Source: Gloeopeniophorella convolvens
Lineage: Eukaryota; Basidiomycota; Agaricomycetes; Russulales
DNA length: 64,000 bases
Reading direction: 5' to 3'
Assembly: GCA_022496205.1 (NCBI GenBank)
Contig: WTXD01000049.1
Coordinates: 62,001 to 126,000 of the forward strand
The notes under the pieces are model-generated. The model saw only the letters and a program-made list of their open reading frames with translations, did not search any database and was not told where the DNA came from. Positions 11,656 through 23,701 of this stretch are shown piece by piece. The position numbers were made by a program, and so were the translations under genes. Every line of letters starts with the position of its first letter. Within the stretch, counting starts at the first letter, position 1.

Positions 11656-14412
11656 CTATACCCCAGATGGTGGTGGACGTGCAAGGTATTTGCCACTCCC
11701 GTTGGCGAAGATGTCCTGCGGGGGTTAGCTTCTTTACGCTTAGCTATATCACGTGATAACACGTACCTTCGTGATACCCCGCATGATTTGGGCAAGAGCA
11801 GCGCGGCTTTCCCACAGCGGGTACAAGACGACGGTGAAGGCCGAGCAGAAACACCAGAGGATCCCTATGACGACCCAGGCTGTAAGCCCACGCACGCCGA
11901 AAACGGTGCTTGCAAAGAAGAGTGGGAGCGGAATCAGGATGAGCATGATTATGAGCTGGTGTTGCTTGTCAGCACCAATCCTGCAGCTTAACTCGCAAGA
12001 GAAACATACCAAAATTACGGATGACCAAGCTGCAAAGCGGAAAGCCTTGCGAAGCGCGACGGGGTCGAGGTCTGGGTCTGGCCGAATGACGGGCTCCTCC
12101 TCATCTGCCATAGAATGGACCTCTGTGGAATCGCGTTTCTTCTCTGAGATCTTCTCGTTTGATTCGTCTTCATAAGGTGTCCCTTTCGTGTGGGTTGCGC
12201 GAGATGCAACATTCAGCGCCCGTGTCGATTCAAAGTCGAAGTCCTCGGGCCACTGCGTACAGGCGAGGTTCAGGTGAATGAAGATACCAGGAAACGGAAG
12301 TTGCCTACGACGAGTGAGGTAGCCACTGCGATGATCCCGCCAACACCGATGGAGGCAAGGTTGCCGGACAGCATCTCGTAATCGCCCCCAGATGTGGTGA
12401 CGTTGATGATCCCTCCGTTGAGTGTGCTCGTCGTGACCAGCCAAGCAATGATGCCTGCGAAGAAGCCTGCCACTGCACCACTAATGCAACCCCACTTGTT
12501 GGCACGATACCACGTGATGCAGAGAGCAATTGGGACCACAGCAGAACCTAATATGACCCCCATGAAGGTCTAGCCAACCCTGTGAGTACCATAACCACGA
12601 TAACTGATGGATGACCTCACATAGAGCCACCCCATTGAGACCCCGATGAAGTAGAAGACGAGGCCTGCGAGACCCATGCAGAGAGCAAAGAAAGCCACCT
12701 ACACAACCTTGTTAGGAACAGCAAGAAGCATTCAAGTCCCAAACCCACCATCAGGTGAGAAACTCTAAGTATCTGGGCTTCAGTTGCGTGTGGGTTAATG
12801 TATTTCTGTATGCCATAGACATGAGGAACACATCTCGCTGCACCACCGCACGTCAACGTACCTTGTATACATCATAAGTCAGAATCGAGGAGACTGCGAT
12901 AAGCTCCGCAGATGTTGCACTCGTGACGGCCAGGAAGAGCAAAACGAGTAGAATGGCAGCGCCAGCTTTCCCAAGCAGCGCGGCAGCGGCAGCGGCGGCC
13001 GGAAGGCCAGCAGAAACATCTGCAGGCGTCAGGGCACGCATGGCTGGATCGCCGGTGAGAGCGACAGCCGCCAAACCTAGGGTCGTCGCAAGCGAGAAGG
13101 GAATAGCAAACCTAGGACAGAATCAGTTCCGCAGGTGACGATGCCCCTGGCTCGGAACGCAAGGCGCACCAAGCGAGCCCACCGAGAAGGTAGGCTTTGA
13201 CAGTGCTTGCAGGTTGACTCGCGATCGCACGCTGCCAGTACGCTTGGTCTTGGAAAACAGTCGCGAAGTTGCCGATGATATTAATCACGCCGAATATGAG
13301 GCCGTTCTTAGAACGCATGGTCATGTATGATCCGTGTGCATTGCCGGACACGGGGTGAGACACAGCAGCTGACGCCAAGAGTTCGTGCATCCTTGCCGGG
13401 GATCCGATCTTCGGAGAGGTCGCGTACACAGTGAAGACGAACGTGAGGATGATGGCAAAGAGGACAGTCGTGTGCGTGCTGTTGAACGACAATTTCAGGT
13501 CAATGTCAACACCCAGAGGTTCGGCAAGGTGCTTACTAGTCACAGAGAAGCGTCGCTCGCATGCCACCAACGACGACGTAAATTGCAACGCCGAGTGGGA
13601 TAAGGAAGCATGCGGCTATGGTGTGCATGCCGGTTAGGTCTGTCACCGTTGCTGATCCACCAAGGATAAGCATGGAAGAGACGATGATGTTTGTCGCCAA
13701 CCTGTCGAGAATCTTGTCAATTTGTTGCTCGTGAACGTGGACGGGAGACACGAACCCAAAGAACATGAAAACTAGGTGAGCCGTGCGTCCCCACCGCGCA
13801 CCGACAATTTCGAGCCAAGTATGTGCATAGGGTGCGTTGAGCTTCAGCTTGGCGGCGAGCTAGCGAAGAGAGAAGTTCGGCGCAAGAGGCTGGGTGCAGG
13901 TGAGAACTGACCTGTGCAAAAAGGAGGACCTGAACGGTCGCACCGGCCCCGTACCACCACGGGCCGGAGATTCCATATTTGTATGCAACAGCGCTGGATT
14001 GGAGCTTGATAGAAGTGTGGTGTCAGGGTCCGCGGCAAGGGAGCGATGCCCCACCAAAGAACTTACAAGGGTGGCAGCCCAGGTCCAAGCAGATACGATT
14101 CCTGAAGCAATAAGGCCGGGTTTGACGCTGCGGGACGCACTGCTGAACTCTTCTGAATTCCTCGGGGAGAATGAAGTGTACCGGGCTTGAATCGCCGTCA
14201 AGCCCAGCATGAAAGCGCTGAAAAACAAGCCAATCCCTGTGCCCTCGCGCTGAGCTGCTTGTGGAATAACGAGCGGGTTGCTGCATGGAAGACATACCGA
14301 CGACTGGTTCCCATTGCTAGCATCAGCGAGCGCTCAAACGGGGCGATGAGAACCACGCACCAACGCCGTAACCTGCACCCTGGGGAAGGACTGGCTGATC
14401 TGCAGAAGACAT
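11656..14412 (-). CDS. DUR3: Urea active transporter (sodium:solute symporter family)
   Basis: Starts at 14412 ([16 protein letters not shown]) and ends at 11656. The start [18 protein letters not shown] is built from three exons, the middle one only 6 nt (14298-14303). Landmarks in order: [32 protein letters not shown] with the N-terminal SSS-family helices, [66 protein letters not shown], and the C-terminal [10 protein letters not shown] typical of fungal DUR3. About 14-15 membrane helices are expected. A large soluble loop ([14 protein letters not shown] onward) precedes the last helices. It imports urea, and often polyamines, with cation coupling at the plasma membrane. Upstream GATA sites fit nitrogen repression. 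Confidence 0.92.
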
Positions 14413-15481
14413 GGTGGGAGAAGTGCGCGTCAACGATCGCAAGAGGGAATACGTCTGGTGCAACGACTGCTGTGAGAGAGCAGAGTAGCCCTAAAGAACC
14501 CAAGGACGCAAAGGAGGCGCAGATTTATCGGCCGGTTCTCCAGGAACACAGACCAGTCTCAGAAGAAGGGCGTGGGCAGAGAAGCGTGGGTCTATGCCAT
14601 TTGCGTGAGTCGAAACCCCCTTATCATGTCGAGGGATACGCAGAAGCTAACTCGGGAGGGGCTGAGACGGCATCGTCGAGTCAGATGATGGTGCAGAGTC
14701 GTTATCAATGGCTCGATGCGCCTCAAGAGCGCCTGTGGGTAGACAGTAATTCGGAATTGGCTTATCTGAATGCCCCTAGGTATGTTTGGGACTGCAAAAG
14801 AAGAGTCAAAGGAAGCGTGATGTTACCTGTCCTTTCGTTCGGGGTTTAGCGACCACTTGGCGGGCGTCTGCGGCCACTGAGCATATCCCAAAGCGTACGA
14901 GGAGCCAAGAGATCATTTGGCTATGTTGAAGGGCTAAACGAACGGGTTTACAATGAGAGGCCACGCCGGCTGTGTCCTGATCAGGCTCGCGCGATGAAGG
15001 TGTCTGATAGGAACCCTGGTCTGCCGAATCCAATCAAGCTGACGAGAGGTGGAAAGCGCGTAATAGTCAAGGTAATATATGCGATATGTTGGTCTGGTCG
15101 TGGTGCATCAGAGCAACGCGCGCACGTGAACGGCGCGGCGGGCAGCGACATTGCCCGTCGCGTCGCGTCAAGTCCAAACTTGGACCTACTTGGACCACAC
15201 GCTATCCACCGTCACACCGGAGACCCAACGCAACCGGAGCAGACAAAAAGGGCCTCTTTGGACAGGATCCATTCGATGCAGACGGTCGCATTCCTAAAGG
15301 CTCGCGCGGTCGGGAACAAATCGCAACAAGAGGCGAACTGGGATGCTTCTATGGCAGTTCACTGGACGTCGACGATCTGCATTGGAATGCATGACGGAGA
15401 AGAAAGCTCCGCCGATGGGTCAAGCGTCGAGGAGGGCATACAAGGCTTGTTCTTGACCTTCTCCTCCTCGACGGCACCGCA
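14413..15481. other. Divergent intergenic region between DUR3 and O-methyltransferase 1
   Basis: Both genes read outward from this 1.07-kb stretch, so it should hold both promoters. The half near DUR3 has the GATA cluster listed separately. The half near the methyltransferase shows no clear TATA box. Confidence 0.5.
14525..14766 (-). promoter_or_regulatory. Cluster of four GATA sites upstream of DUR3
   Basis: HGATAA occurs four times on the minus strand, the DUR3 coding strand, at 14525-14529, 14621-14625, 14702-14706 and 14762-14766 (core positions), 110-355 bp before the start codon. Fungal nitrogen regulators of the AreA/Nit2 type bind HGATAR, often in clusters, and urea transporters are classic targets. 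The sites are seen; their function is inferred. Confidence 0.5.
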
Positions 15482-18248
15482 ATGACCTTCGCAACGCTCC
15501 GCGCCCTGCAGGCCATCATTGCCGTTGCCATAGACGAGATACAGGCGGCCTACGCCGCAGAGCGCCCCCCGTCTCCTTCCGATTCTCCTCCCCAGTCGTC
15601 CTTTGGCACCCCTTCTGCATCAGCTTCTTCCTTTCCTCCCCCAAACAAGCAGCACCGCGCACCCACTCCCCCCCTCCTCTCCCTCTCCAACCACACCCTC
15701 TCGTCCGCCTCCCACTATTCCCAGTCTCAGGCCTCACACCTCCCTACCCCTCCCTCAGACCCCGGCGATGACCCTTTCCTCGATTTTCCCAACCTTGACT
15801 CACCTGGTGACCCTGCCTCCCCCGCCGAAATCCTTACTTCCCGTCCCGACGTCACAAATGCCATCTCTCGCATCATCGCTGCCGCTTCGCAGCTATCTGT
15901 TGTCGTGCGCTCCCCCTTCCTCACTCTCTGTGATGCCAGCATGGTTGTGCGTCTCATTTCTTCTCGCCTTCCTCGGGGCCCCCGGCTGATGACATACAAG
16001 TACCATCTTCCTTCATGCCTACGCTTTCTCGAGGCCACACACATCCCAGAATTACTCAGTGCCGCTGGGCCGGCGGGGCTGTCTGTCATAGAAATATCTG
16101 CCAGTGTCGGTGTGGACTCGGTCAAAATTAGTAGGTCTTACTTCGCCACACCGGCTCTTCACGGTTTTGAACGTGTTTAGGTCATATATTACGCCTACTT
16201 GCTACTCATCATATCATCCGCGAGCGTGCGCCGGACATCTTCACACTCAACCGTGTGTCAGCTCTTCTAGACTCTGGGCGCTCCTTCACGGAATGCCGAT
16301 CCGCGTGAGATGCCCTCGTGTATTGCACGCTTGAGGACCATTTCCTGAACATTACCTGTCACCTTAGCCCGGATAAGAAATATGACGCGGAATGCGGAGG
16401 CGTCCCCGCACTGGTCGCCCTCAAGTGTGTTGTTTCTTGTAGATTCACCGTTTGTTTACCTAACAACACGTATATTCACAGCACCGATGAGCTCTTCAAG
16501 GCATCAGCTTATCTTACAGATTCACTCGCTTCCCCAATGGACTTGAGCCCAAAGCGCTCCGCTTTTTCGGTGCCACATTCACGAAGCAGCAGCACAGAGC
16601 CGCCCTTCTCGCCCGTGTCCAGCCCCGCTACGGCGAGCGCACCGGCACTCCTACCCCCCATCTCTCTTACACCCGGACCCGCATCACCATCTACCCCAAG
16701 TGCGCCAAGGTCACCTCTTGCGCGTGCACAGCCAGTCATTCGTAGACTACTGTCACGTCCAAGGCTGTCTGGTATCGGTGATGAACGCTCTCCTTCTTTG
16801 ACTATCTCGACTTCCCCCCGCGTGCCTTCCAATGACATTGGACCGGCTCTCGCACCGACGGCTTTCAATCTATCCCAACGTACTACTATACCTTACTGGA
16901 CGTGGCTGGAAACCCCGGAAAATGCCACTCGCCTTGCAAGGTTCGCAAGGGCCATGGCTGGTACAGAGGGGTGGATGGGCGCGTCCGACGCCGAACTCTG
17001 CGGTACGTTCATCTCCCTGATACGTTACCTCAATGTGGTTAATGGATCTCACAGCATTTCCGTTCCCTGATTTGGAAGCGGGAGCCCTTGTCGTAGACGT
17101 CGGCGGTGGGATCGGCTCGACAACACTGAGACTCGCTGAACGGTTTCCCAGACTTCGTTTCATTATTCAAGATCGCGAGCCTGTATGCAAACTCGGAGAA
17201 GATGTGAGTCGGCTTGTCCTAGTACTTTGAGATGCTGAAGGGCATGATGCAGGCATGGCGTATCCACAGTCCTGGTTTGATCAAATCCGGCCGGGTACGG
17301 TTTGAAGGTTCGTCTCATTTGCGCACCGCTTGCATCGCCCCTTATTCAAGATATCTTTCTGACATTACAGCTCATGACTTCTTCAAGCCTCAGCCCGTGC
17401 ACAAAGAGTGGCACAAACCCGCGGTCTTTCTCTTGCGAGTAATCTGCCATGATTGGCCTGACGCTCTCGCTCGGCGGATTCTCCTTCGACTACGCCGTGC
17501 GGCTGAAGAGGGTGCACCGAACAAGAGGCCAACCTACCTGGTTATTGGCGATCACCTATTACCATACGCGTGCACTGGTGCAGCCGTCTCCGAGATCAAA
17601 GTCGAAGGGGGGACCGAAGCGCTGCCCGGTGCTCGTTGGCCACTCCTTGCAAACCTTGGCGCAGCCAGTGCAAACGCATACTGGATGGACATGACGGTTC
17701 GCTCGTTACACCGAAGCCAGCGCACATACACTCATAGGATCTAGATGCAAGTGACTTTCGGAGGCCAAGAACGGACGCTTCCCGAGCTGCGAGCGCTTGC
17801 CGAGAGCGCCGGCTGGCGCCTCATACGCGTCGCTCGTGCTGAGGGGTCGCTATTCGCTCACGTTGTTGCTGAGCCAGGGCCGCTCCCGTCAGGCCCGACG
17901 GGATTGGAGTCGTTCCCTTCGATAGCAGCTCTACAGGCCGACCACGCTGGGAAGGACGACGAAGAAGATGTACCGCCTGCGGCGGCCGAAAGAGGGGCGG
18001 CACCGTTGATGGACATGCTCGGCGCTGCGAGGAGTTTATTACGCGCTGGTACTGGGGCGAAGAAGGGGGGTTCTGGAGAGACCGTGTGGGCACGGTGGAT
18101 GCAACGCAGGGTCCATGCAAACGAGAATGATGCACGGAGAGGACCAACGGAGAAGAGTTTGCCCATGCCCATCCCAGTGCCGTCACCAGGTGGCCAAAGC
18201 CGTGGCTTGCTACGGAAGGTGTCCCAGTACTTTGGTGAAGGGAGTTGA
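15482..18248 (+). CDS. SAM-dependent O-methyltransferase 1, plant-type, with disordered insertions
   Basis: Starts at 15482 (MTFATLRALQAIIAVAIDEI). The dimerisation and winged-helix part follows (FLEATHIPELLSAAGPAGLS, then ILRLLATHHIIRERAPDIF), then the substrate region FNLSQRTTIPYWTWLE. The SAM site is VVDVGGGIGSTTLRLAERFP with the acidic residue in FIIQDREPV; the catalytic-base region is VICHDWPDALARRILL. Two Ser/Pro-rich segments are inserted: about residues 25-130, and about 110 residues between LTDSLASP and FNLSQ. A tail of about 130 residues follows the usual end of the fold. Relatives I know of lack these and are much shorter. It should methylate a phenolic hydroxyl, but the substrate is unknown. 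Confidence 0.85.
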
Positions 18249-20010
18249 GGGCTGGACCGTCTTGGGGTAACTTCTTAGTCTTCGGCGCGGGCGTTGAGCC
18301 TCGAAAGGTAGAGTTCTTTCGTTGTGATGAGGTGAAACGGTACAATATTCAGACGAGGGTCGCAGCTATTGGTGTCAGGTGTAGGAAGGTTGTTCGTCCG
18401 TTCAACGACCCCCTGCCAGTGGTTCCAACAACAGATTCATTCGCATCAGTTCGCGTACTTTGAATCGCGGCCATCGTCGGCGGGGCACTATGCAGGATTG
18501 AATTTAACCGTACATGGCGTATCCAGCTCTTGACGCGGTCAGTGATCCTTGCAACCGAGTGCGAAACAGAAAGAGAGCCCACGAGTCTGGGGGAAGAAGT
18601 CTTGCCAGCGCCGAGTCGCGGACGTTGATCACGATGTAAATGACGCGACCGTGTGCGATCAAATACAAATACTAATGAAATGAATTACGTCCGGGGGACC
18701 CCGGCCCTCCCTTCACGGGGATCAGCTTTGCCCCACCACTTCCGGACAGCCGCCATGACGCCGGCATCACCAAGCACCACAAGGACGATTGCAGCCGAAA
18801 CGAACTTACATACCACGCCTCGGGCCTTCAAGCTTCAAGACCTGTCTCGACCACCATCGGTTGGGTCGTCGAACCACTGTCTGAATCACTCCTGGCAACT
18901 CTTTCCAACGTCTTCCAAAAGCTGGTGCACCCCCGAGACCAGATTCGGGAGGTGCTTCAGGTTGCAGCCTGGGTAGTGATCACAATCCTCGCGGCTCGGC
19001 TGCGCACCGGCAGTCGGGGATGCAGCTTCAATTCACCTCGACTAGTCCGATCGGTATTTGACACTTCGCGTTTGCTTTGACTTTTTGTCCACTGAAGCTG
19101 CCATGATTTCCCTTCGATCCAGTCGATCATCTGTTTGCTCCATCCGGCAGCATGATACCTTATATGTAATACTTACCTGTGGCTTTCAACCGTCTGAATC
19201 CTCGGCGGCACCGCGCAGCTGAGCAACAGAAACACAGACGCTATCCCCCCTTCCCCTCATTTAAGGTTGGCGACATTGCAAACTTGGCGCATGGATTTGG
19301 CCGTCACGACCAATAAATACTGGGGGATCGAACTTAGCATTGATAGGCGAATAATACGCGGGCTCGTTTCGTGCATCATCCGCACGAAGTCGCCAGACTC
19401 GCAGGTTGCGACGTGGAGTCCGCGCATCACGCTTGCCGCGTCGGGAAAACGGCTCCATGATGCTCTGGGGGGGGGAGGGGCCTCTGCGCTCGAGATTCGC
19501 GGGCGTTTGGGCGCGCGTCGGCCTTGTCGCCATCGCCGACTGTCTGGAGCTCGAATGACAAGCTGTGCTTTGCATCGATTCTTGGGATGCCGAGAGCTTG
19601 CGTCAACCTTGGCCTCCAGGCGGAGTTGTTTTTATTGCAAGTACGTCCATTTGGCCTCGGGCGTCCCGCTCGTCACCTATTTCACGTCGCCTAATTACGC
19701 GCAGCCGGATTCCGCCTGCTTCCGCTCCACGGTGTTCACAACGAAGCCAATCGGATACAGGCGTCGCAGCCCGCCCAGCGCGTGTTTGCTTCAATGTCTG
19801 CAAGCGAACGGATGACCAAAGCCTCTGAAACGGTCTGTTCCTCCGTGGCCGGTTACGTGTCTTGCGGGCTGCCGCTGGTGAGCGGCGAGGGATATAAAAA
19901 CTTGTGCTGCCCGCCTTTATTTGCTCATCGGCTTTCTCTGCCTCTCTCTGACTGCTTCGTCTCGCATCTCATCCTCCACATTCTTTCCAACCCTTCGCTC
20001 ATTATTCGCA
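18249..20010. other. Intergenic, with one doubtful open frame
   Basis: No gene is supported. One frame with no ATG is open from 18679 to a stop at 19078-19080 and reads protein-like near its end (VVEPLSESLLATLSNVFQ, then AAWVVITILAARLRTG); it may be a gene relic or chance. The right end is the promoter of secreted protein 1. Confidence 0.45.
19892..19900 (+). promoter_or_regulatory. TATA box of small secreted protein 1
   Basis: ATATAAAAA about 115 bp before the ATG at 20011, followed by a C/T-rich leader common in highly expressed basidiomycete genes. Confidence 0.55.
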
Positions 20011-20778
20011 ATGCCTTCCTTCGCTAAGGTCCTCTCCCTCGCCGCTGTTGCCTTCGGCGCATTTGTTTCTGCTGCCCCCTCTGCCCCCCGTGGCATTGTT
20101 GACGTTGCGGCTGAAACCGGCCTTGTCGGCGAGATCCTTGGCCACCGCGATGTAGTGGAGACTTCGACGACCACTGTGTTTAGCATTCTCACTGAGGCGA
20201 AGGTGAAAATTGCGCCTATTGTTGAGCCTTTCAGTAAGTATTATCGTTACCCTTTTTTGAGCACTGCTGATGACATTGTAATAGACTACCTCACGAGTCA
20301 GAACGCGACTGTCGTAGTGATCAAGCCGATCGTTGCTCAGCTCAATGTGGTTCTCTACGATGTTGTGAACGATGTCAAGGCGCTCGTTGGCAGGCCTGTT
20401 GCGGAGATCCTCGTGGGCCTGAACGGTGTCCAGTGCACTGTGGATGACATCGTCAGCCTCCTTGGCGCCATTATCACGTTGGTCTTCGATGTCCTGGCCA
20501 AGGTCCTCCTTGTTGTCACTGTGGACGTCAGCGCCATCCTTGCCATTCTGACCCCCGTTGTGTAAGTGCGCCCGTCAGACTAGCTAGTCAGAATTCTGAC
20601 AGCTTCTTCCAATAGCTACGCTGTCATTGCTCTCGTTACGGTGGTCCTCCAGATCGTTGTCGTCGTTCTCGGCGAGACCGTTGTCAGCGCGGTTTATACC
20701 ATCCTTACCTCGCCCGATATCCTCAACGTCTGCGTCAAGCTCAGCGTTGGCTCGATCATCAACCTGATCCACCTTTGA
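20011..20778 (+). CDS. Small secreted hydrophobic protein, paralogue 1
   Basis: Three exons: 20011-20233, 20285-20561 and 20616-20778. A signal peptide (MPSFAKVLSLAAVAFGAFVSAAP) is followed by STTTVFSILTEAKVKIAPIV and then a long run of hydrophobic, Val/Leu/Ile-rich helices punctuated by Asp (DVVNDVKALVG, DILNVCVKLSVGSI). Length is about 220 residues. I recognise no characterised family. It shares the TV-x-SIL-x-E-x4-I-x-P motif and the phase-1 intron just after it with the gene at 22975, so the two are paralogues. A strong TATA box and a C/T-rich leader suggest high expression. It is presumably exported or membrane-associated; function unknown. Confidence 0.75.
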
Positions 20779-22974
20779 GGCCCTCGTGTCCTTACCGAAG
20801 CCGCCCCAGGTTGCAGTGGTACCCTTCTGTCCTACATCGTGCATCTTTCCTTGGAGTATGTACGTTGCTGAGAAAAGTAGTACCCACGTATCGTAGACAC
20901 CCAGGGCCCCTTCCATATATCTACCATAGCAATTCAAATATTTCCTCCCGCATCAAGTGTCTTGTTCGCATTACAGGTCATGTGCCTTTAGGTGAGCCTA
21001 CAATGGTCCTACGGTGTCCGCGGACTTGCACTACAAATAGTGCATGGGTGGCAACGTGTGGCTTCGGAAATGAAAGTCGGAAAGCCATACGACCTTCCGA
21101 GGCATTTGTTGTACTTGTGCATCTCACGGCTGTCGAGGCGCAGTGTTGTTGGTGAGAGTGTTGGGTTGAATATTGGATATGTGTATGTAAAACCGCCTTG
21201 ACAGCCAGTATGGATGTCGAAGCGGAGACAGCGTAAGAGCTGGTTAACGCCGACGCATCAGGATTCTCGCATCGACAACATGGTGCGAAGGGAGATGCAA
21301 CAGCATCAAACAACTTCGTGGTTGATTGTGGCGGGCCATGTGCCCACTGTGAAGAGGACGGAAGGATGGAGATGGCATCGCCAGTCGAGAGCGATGCAGA
21401 CTTGATACCCCTGGCTGCACAATTGACGATCATGGTGGCGGCCGGGATCTAGGAGGATCTACAGGTGGTTGAAGAGAGTTCGGAGTAGCATGACGGCGGC
21501 CCTGCCGCCGGCGGTTGCTGTAACTGTCATCAAGCAGTGCGCCCGAGCCAAGTCCGAGCACCAGTTGGACCAGTTCTAGCTTCTGGGGCCCAATTGGCAC
21601 GCGAGGTCGAGTAGGGCTGGGGCGTAGGGATTTCCTCGTCCAAAAGCTCCACAACCTGTCTGGTCGACGGGTCATAGAGTTTTTTTGGCGGGGAAATCCC
21701 GACCCGACCCGGCTCTGCTCGGGTTGCCGATCCGCGGGCATTTTCACGAACCACCACTCGGCATCCCATCCCATCGGTACGACGCACTTGAAAAGCTTGA
21801 AGCACGCACTTTTTGGTTCCTTGGCGCCTTTCTCTTGTGAACCAACGTACGCTTGTGGTATAACATCGGCAGCACGGGCGCGTCACGCGCTGCCTGCCGT
21901 GGGTGCGAGCCGGACGACTTCACCGTATTAATCACTGGACTCCGAGGAGCGAAGCTACAAGCTACACTTCTATGGCTCCATATGCCGTCCTGCGCAACGG
22001 TTTTTTTTCTGACTTCCACAGGATGGCCGCACAACCTACGCCCACCCCAAATTCTTTGAACGGAGGCATTCATTGGTCGGCCGCCGCGCAACACGCGATT
22101 GGGTATGTCCGTCCAACATGCACTCACATTTACTCAATGTGTTCATGTGGTGCAGCCTCAGTCGCAAACTCTCCTCATCTCTGGGTTCTTTGGCGATGCG
22201 ATCCACCCGTAGTGCGAACCTTCGATCTGAAACCATGATCATGATTCATGGGTATCATGATCCATGGATCTCTTTAGAAATCATTGCTAGCAGGCTCGTC
22301 TGGGCCATCTCTGATCTTTGTTGCTTGCTCAGCCTATAGGAGGCCGTCTGTTCATTCATTCTGGAAAACTAGACCATTTCGTGGTTCGTCGTGCAGAATC
22401 GTATGTTGAAGTAGTCTCGATCGTTCCCGACCTTACTTTCGGCCGTGGGTGCTCGATGGACTCGAACGGCTCCACGGAAGATATTCCTAGACTTTGAGAT
22501 ATTGCCGTCGGCCTCATACCGGCTGACAGTTAAACCTGACTTTCAGCGGTGGTCGGCGTGCTATGGGAAACTTCAGAAGAAAAGTGGTATGCATGGCCGG
22601 GAAATCTGGACCGTGTCTCGAATCTTACGTTCTGGATGCTTCGTATGTGCGTTAATCTGATCTGACGAGAAGTTCTCACTCTTGGGGGCTACCGTTCGAT
22701 CATGTATGGAGTAGCTGTCAGCCAATCATCATGGCTCCACTGCAAGACGCCAACTGGGTCCGAGGTGGTGAACCTTCTGAGCTCTGCCCCAGGAAACCGC
22801 TCAATCCTACTGCGGACGAATAAGGGCTGTAAAGGAGGCCGATGTCTCCCCCTTGTAGCTCGTGGCTTTCTTTGTCAGGTGCGTTCAATGGTATAAAAGG
22901 GCAACTTCTCTGACAGCAATCCTCACCGTCCAAACAACGGCCTCTGCACACTCGCAAATATCCTCTACTCGACG
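20779..22974. other. Intergenic between the two small secreted protein genes
   Basis: This 2.2-kb stretch lies between two genes in the same orientation. No gene is supported. Around 22234-22269 lies an imperfect palindrome built from ATCATGAT and CCATG. The right end carries the promoter of paralogue 2. Confidence 0.5.
22892..22899 (+). promoter_or_regulatory. TATA box of small secreted protein 2
   Basis: TATAAAAG about 80 bp before the ATG at 22975. Confidence 0.55.
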
Positions 22975-23701
22975 ATGTTCTCTCTGTCAAAGATCGCCAC
23001 CTTTGCCATCTTGGCTCTGGGCACGTTGACCTCTGCTGCCCCAGCCGAGGAGCGCAGTGTGAAGGCCCGGGCGGCGCAGGATCAGACTTCTACCGTTGTC
23101 TCCATCCTCAGCGAGCTCTCGAGCACCATCACCCCCATGGCCGCTCAGTTCTGTATGTGCCATGCGTCTTTCGCGATATCCGACACAATATTGAATTAAT
23201 CACGCCTGCCGCAGCTTCCTTGAGCCCGTCGTCTGCATCGACCGAACAAGTCAGCTCCATCGTCAGCAACATCGCCTCTGAGGTTTCTGCCGCGACGGCC
23301 AAGATCCAGGCACTCCCCGGTGGGACGAGCACCTCCTCCGCAACTCTTCAGCCTCTCTCGGATGTCGTCAACGTAAGTTTTCCCCTCACGTCTGTCCATC
23401 TCTCGCTGAAGGTCAAATCCAGAATGCGCTGAAACCTGCCGCACCGTTTGCCAACGAGGCCATTTTCCTCCCCTTCTTCAGCCCACTTGAGTGAGTTCTA
23501 CTTGTGGATCGCCTATGGATGCAAGTATCTGACTTCTTCGCATTCAGCGTCACCATCTCACTCCTCTTGAACACCGTCACCCATTTGGTCGATGAACTTT
23601 TGGTCATTGTGGATTTGACGCTCAACTCGCTCCTCGTTGACGTTAGCTTCATCCTCCATGGCCTGGGCCTCGGCGGCATCCTCGGCATCCTGGGGCTCTA
23701 A
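22975..23701 (+). CDS. Small secreted hydrophobic protein, paralogue 2
   Basis: Four exons joined by GT-AG introns near 23153-23214, 23373-23422 and 23492-23548. A signal peptide (MFSLSKIATFAILALGTLTSAAP) precedes ERSVKAR, a possible processing site, then TSTVVSILSELSSTITPMAAQF, a Ser-rich middle, and a Leu/Val-rich end finishing in LGLGGILGILGL. About 180 residues. It shares its N-terminal motif and first intron position with the gene at 20011. The hydrophobic end could insert into membrane or self-assemble. It lacks the eight-cysteine pattern of hydrophobins, so it is not one. Function unknown. Confidence 0.72.

Noticed and set aside
14187..14849. 220-codon plus-strand frame over the DUR3 start
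   Set aside because: It is antisense to DUR3 exons and its promoter, with no protein family features.
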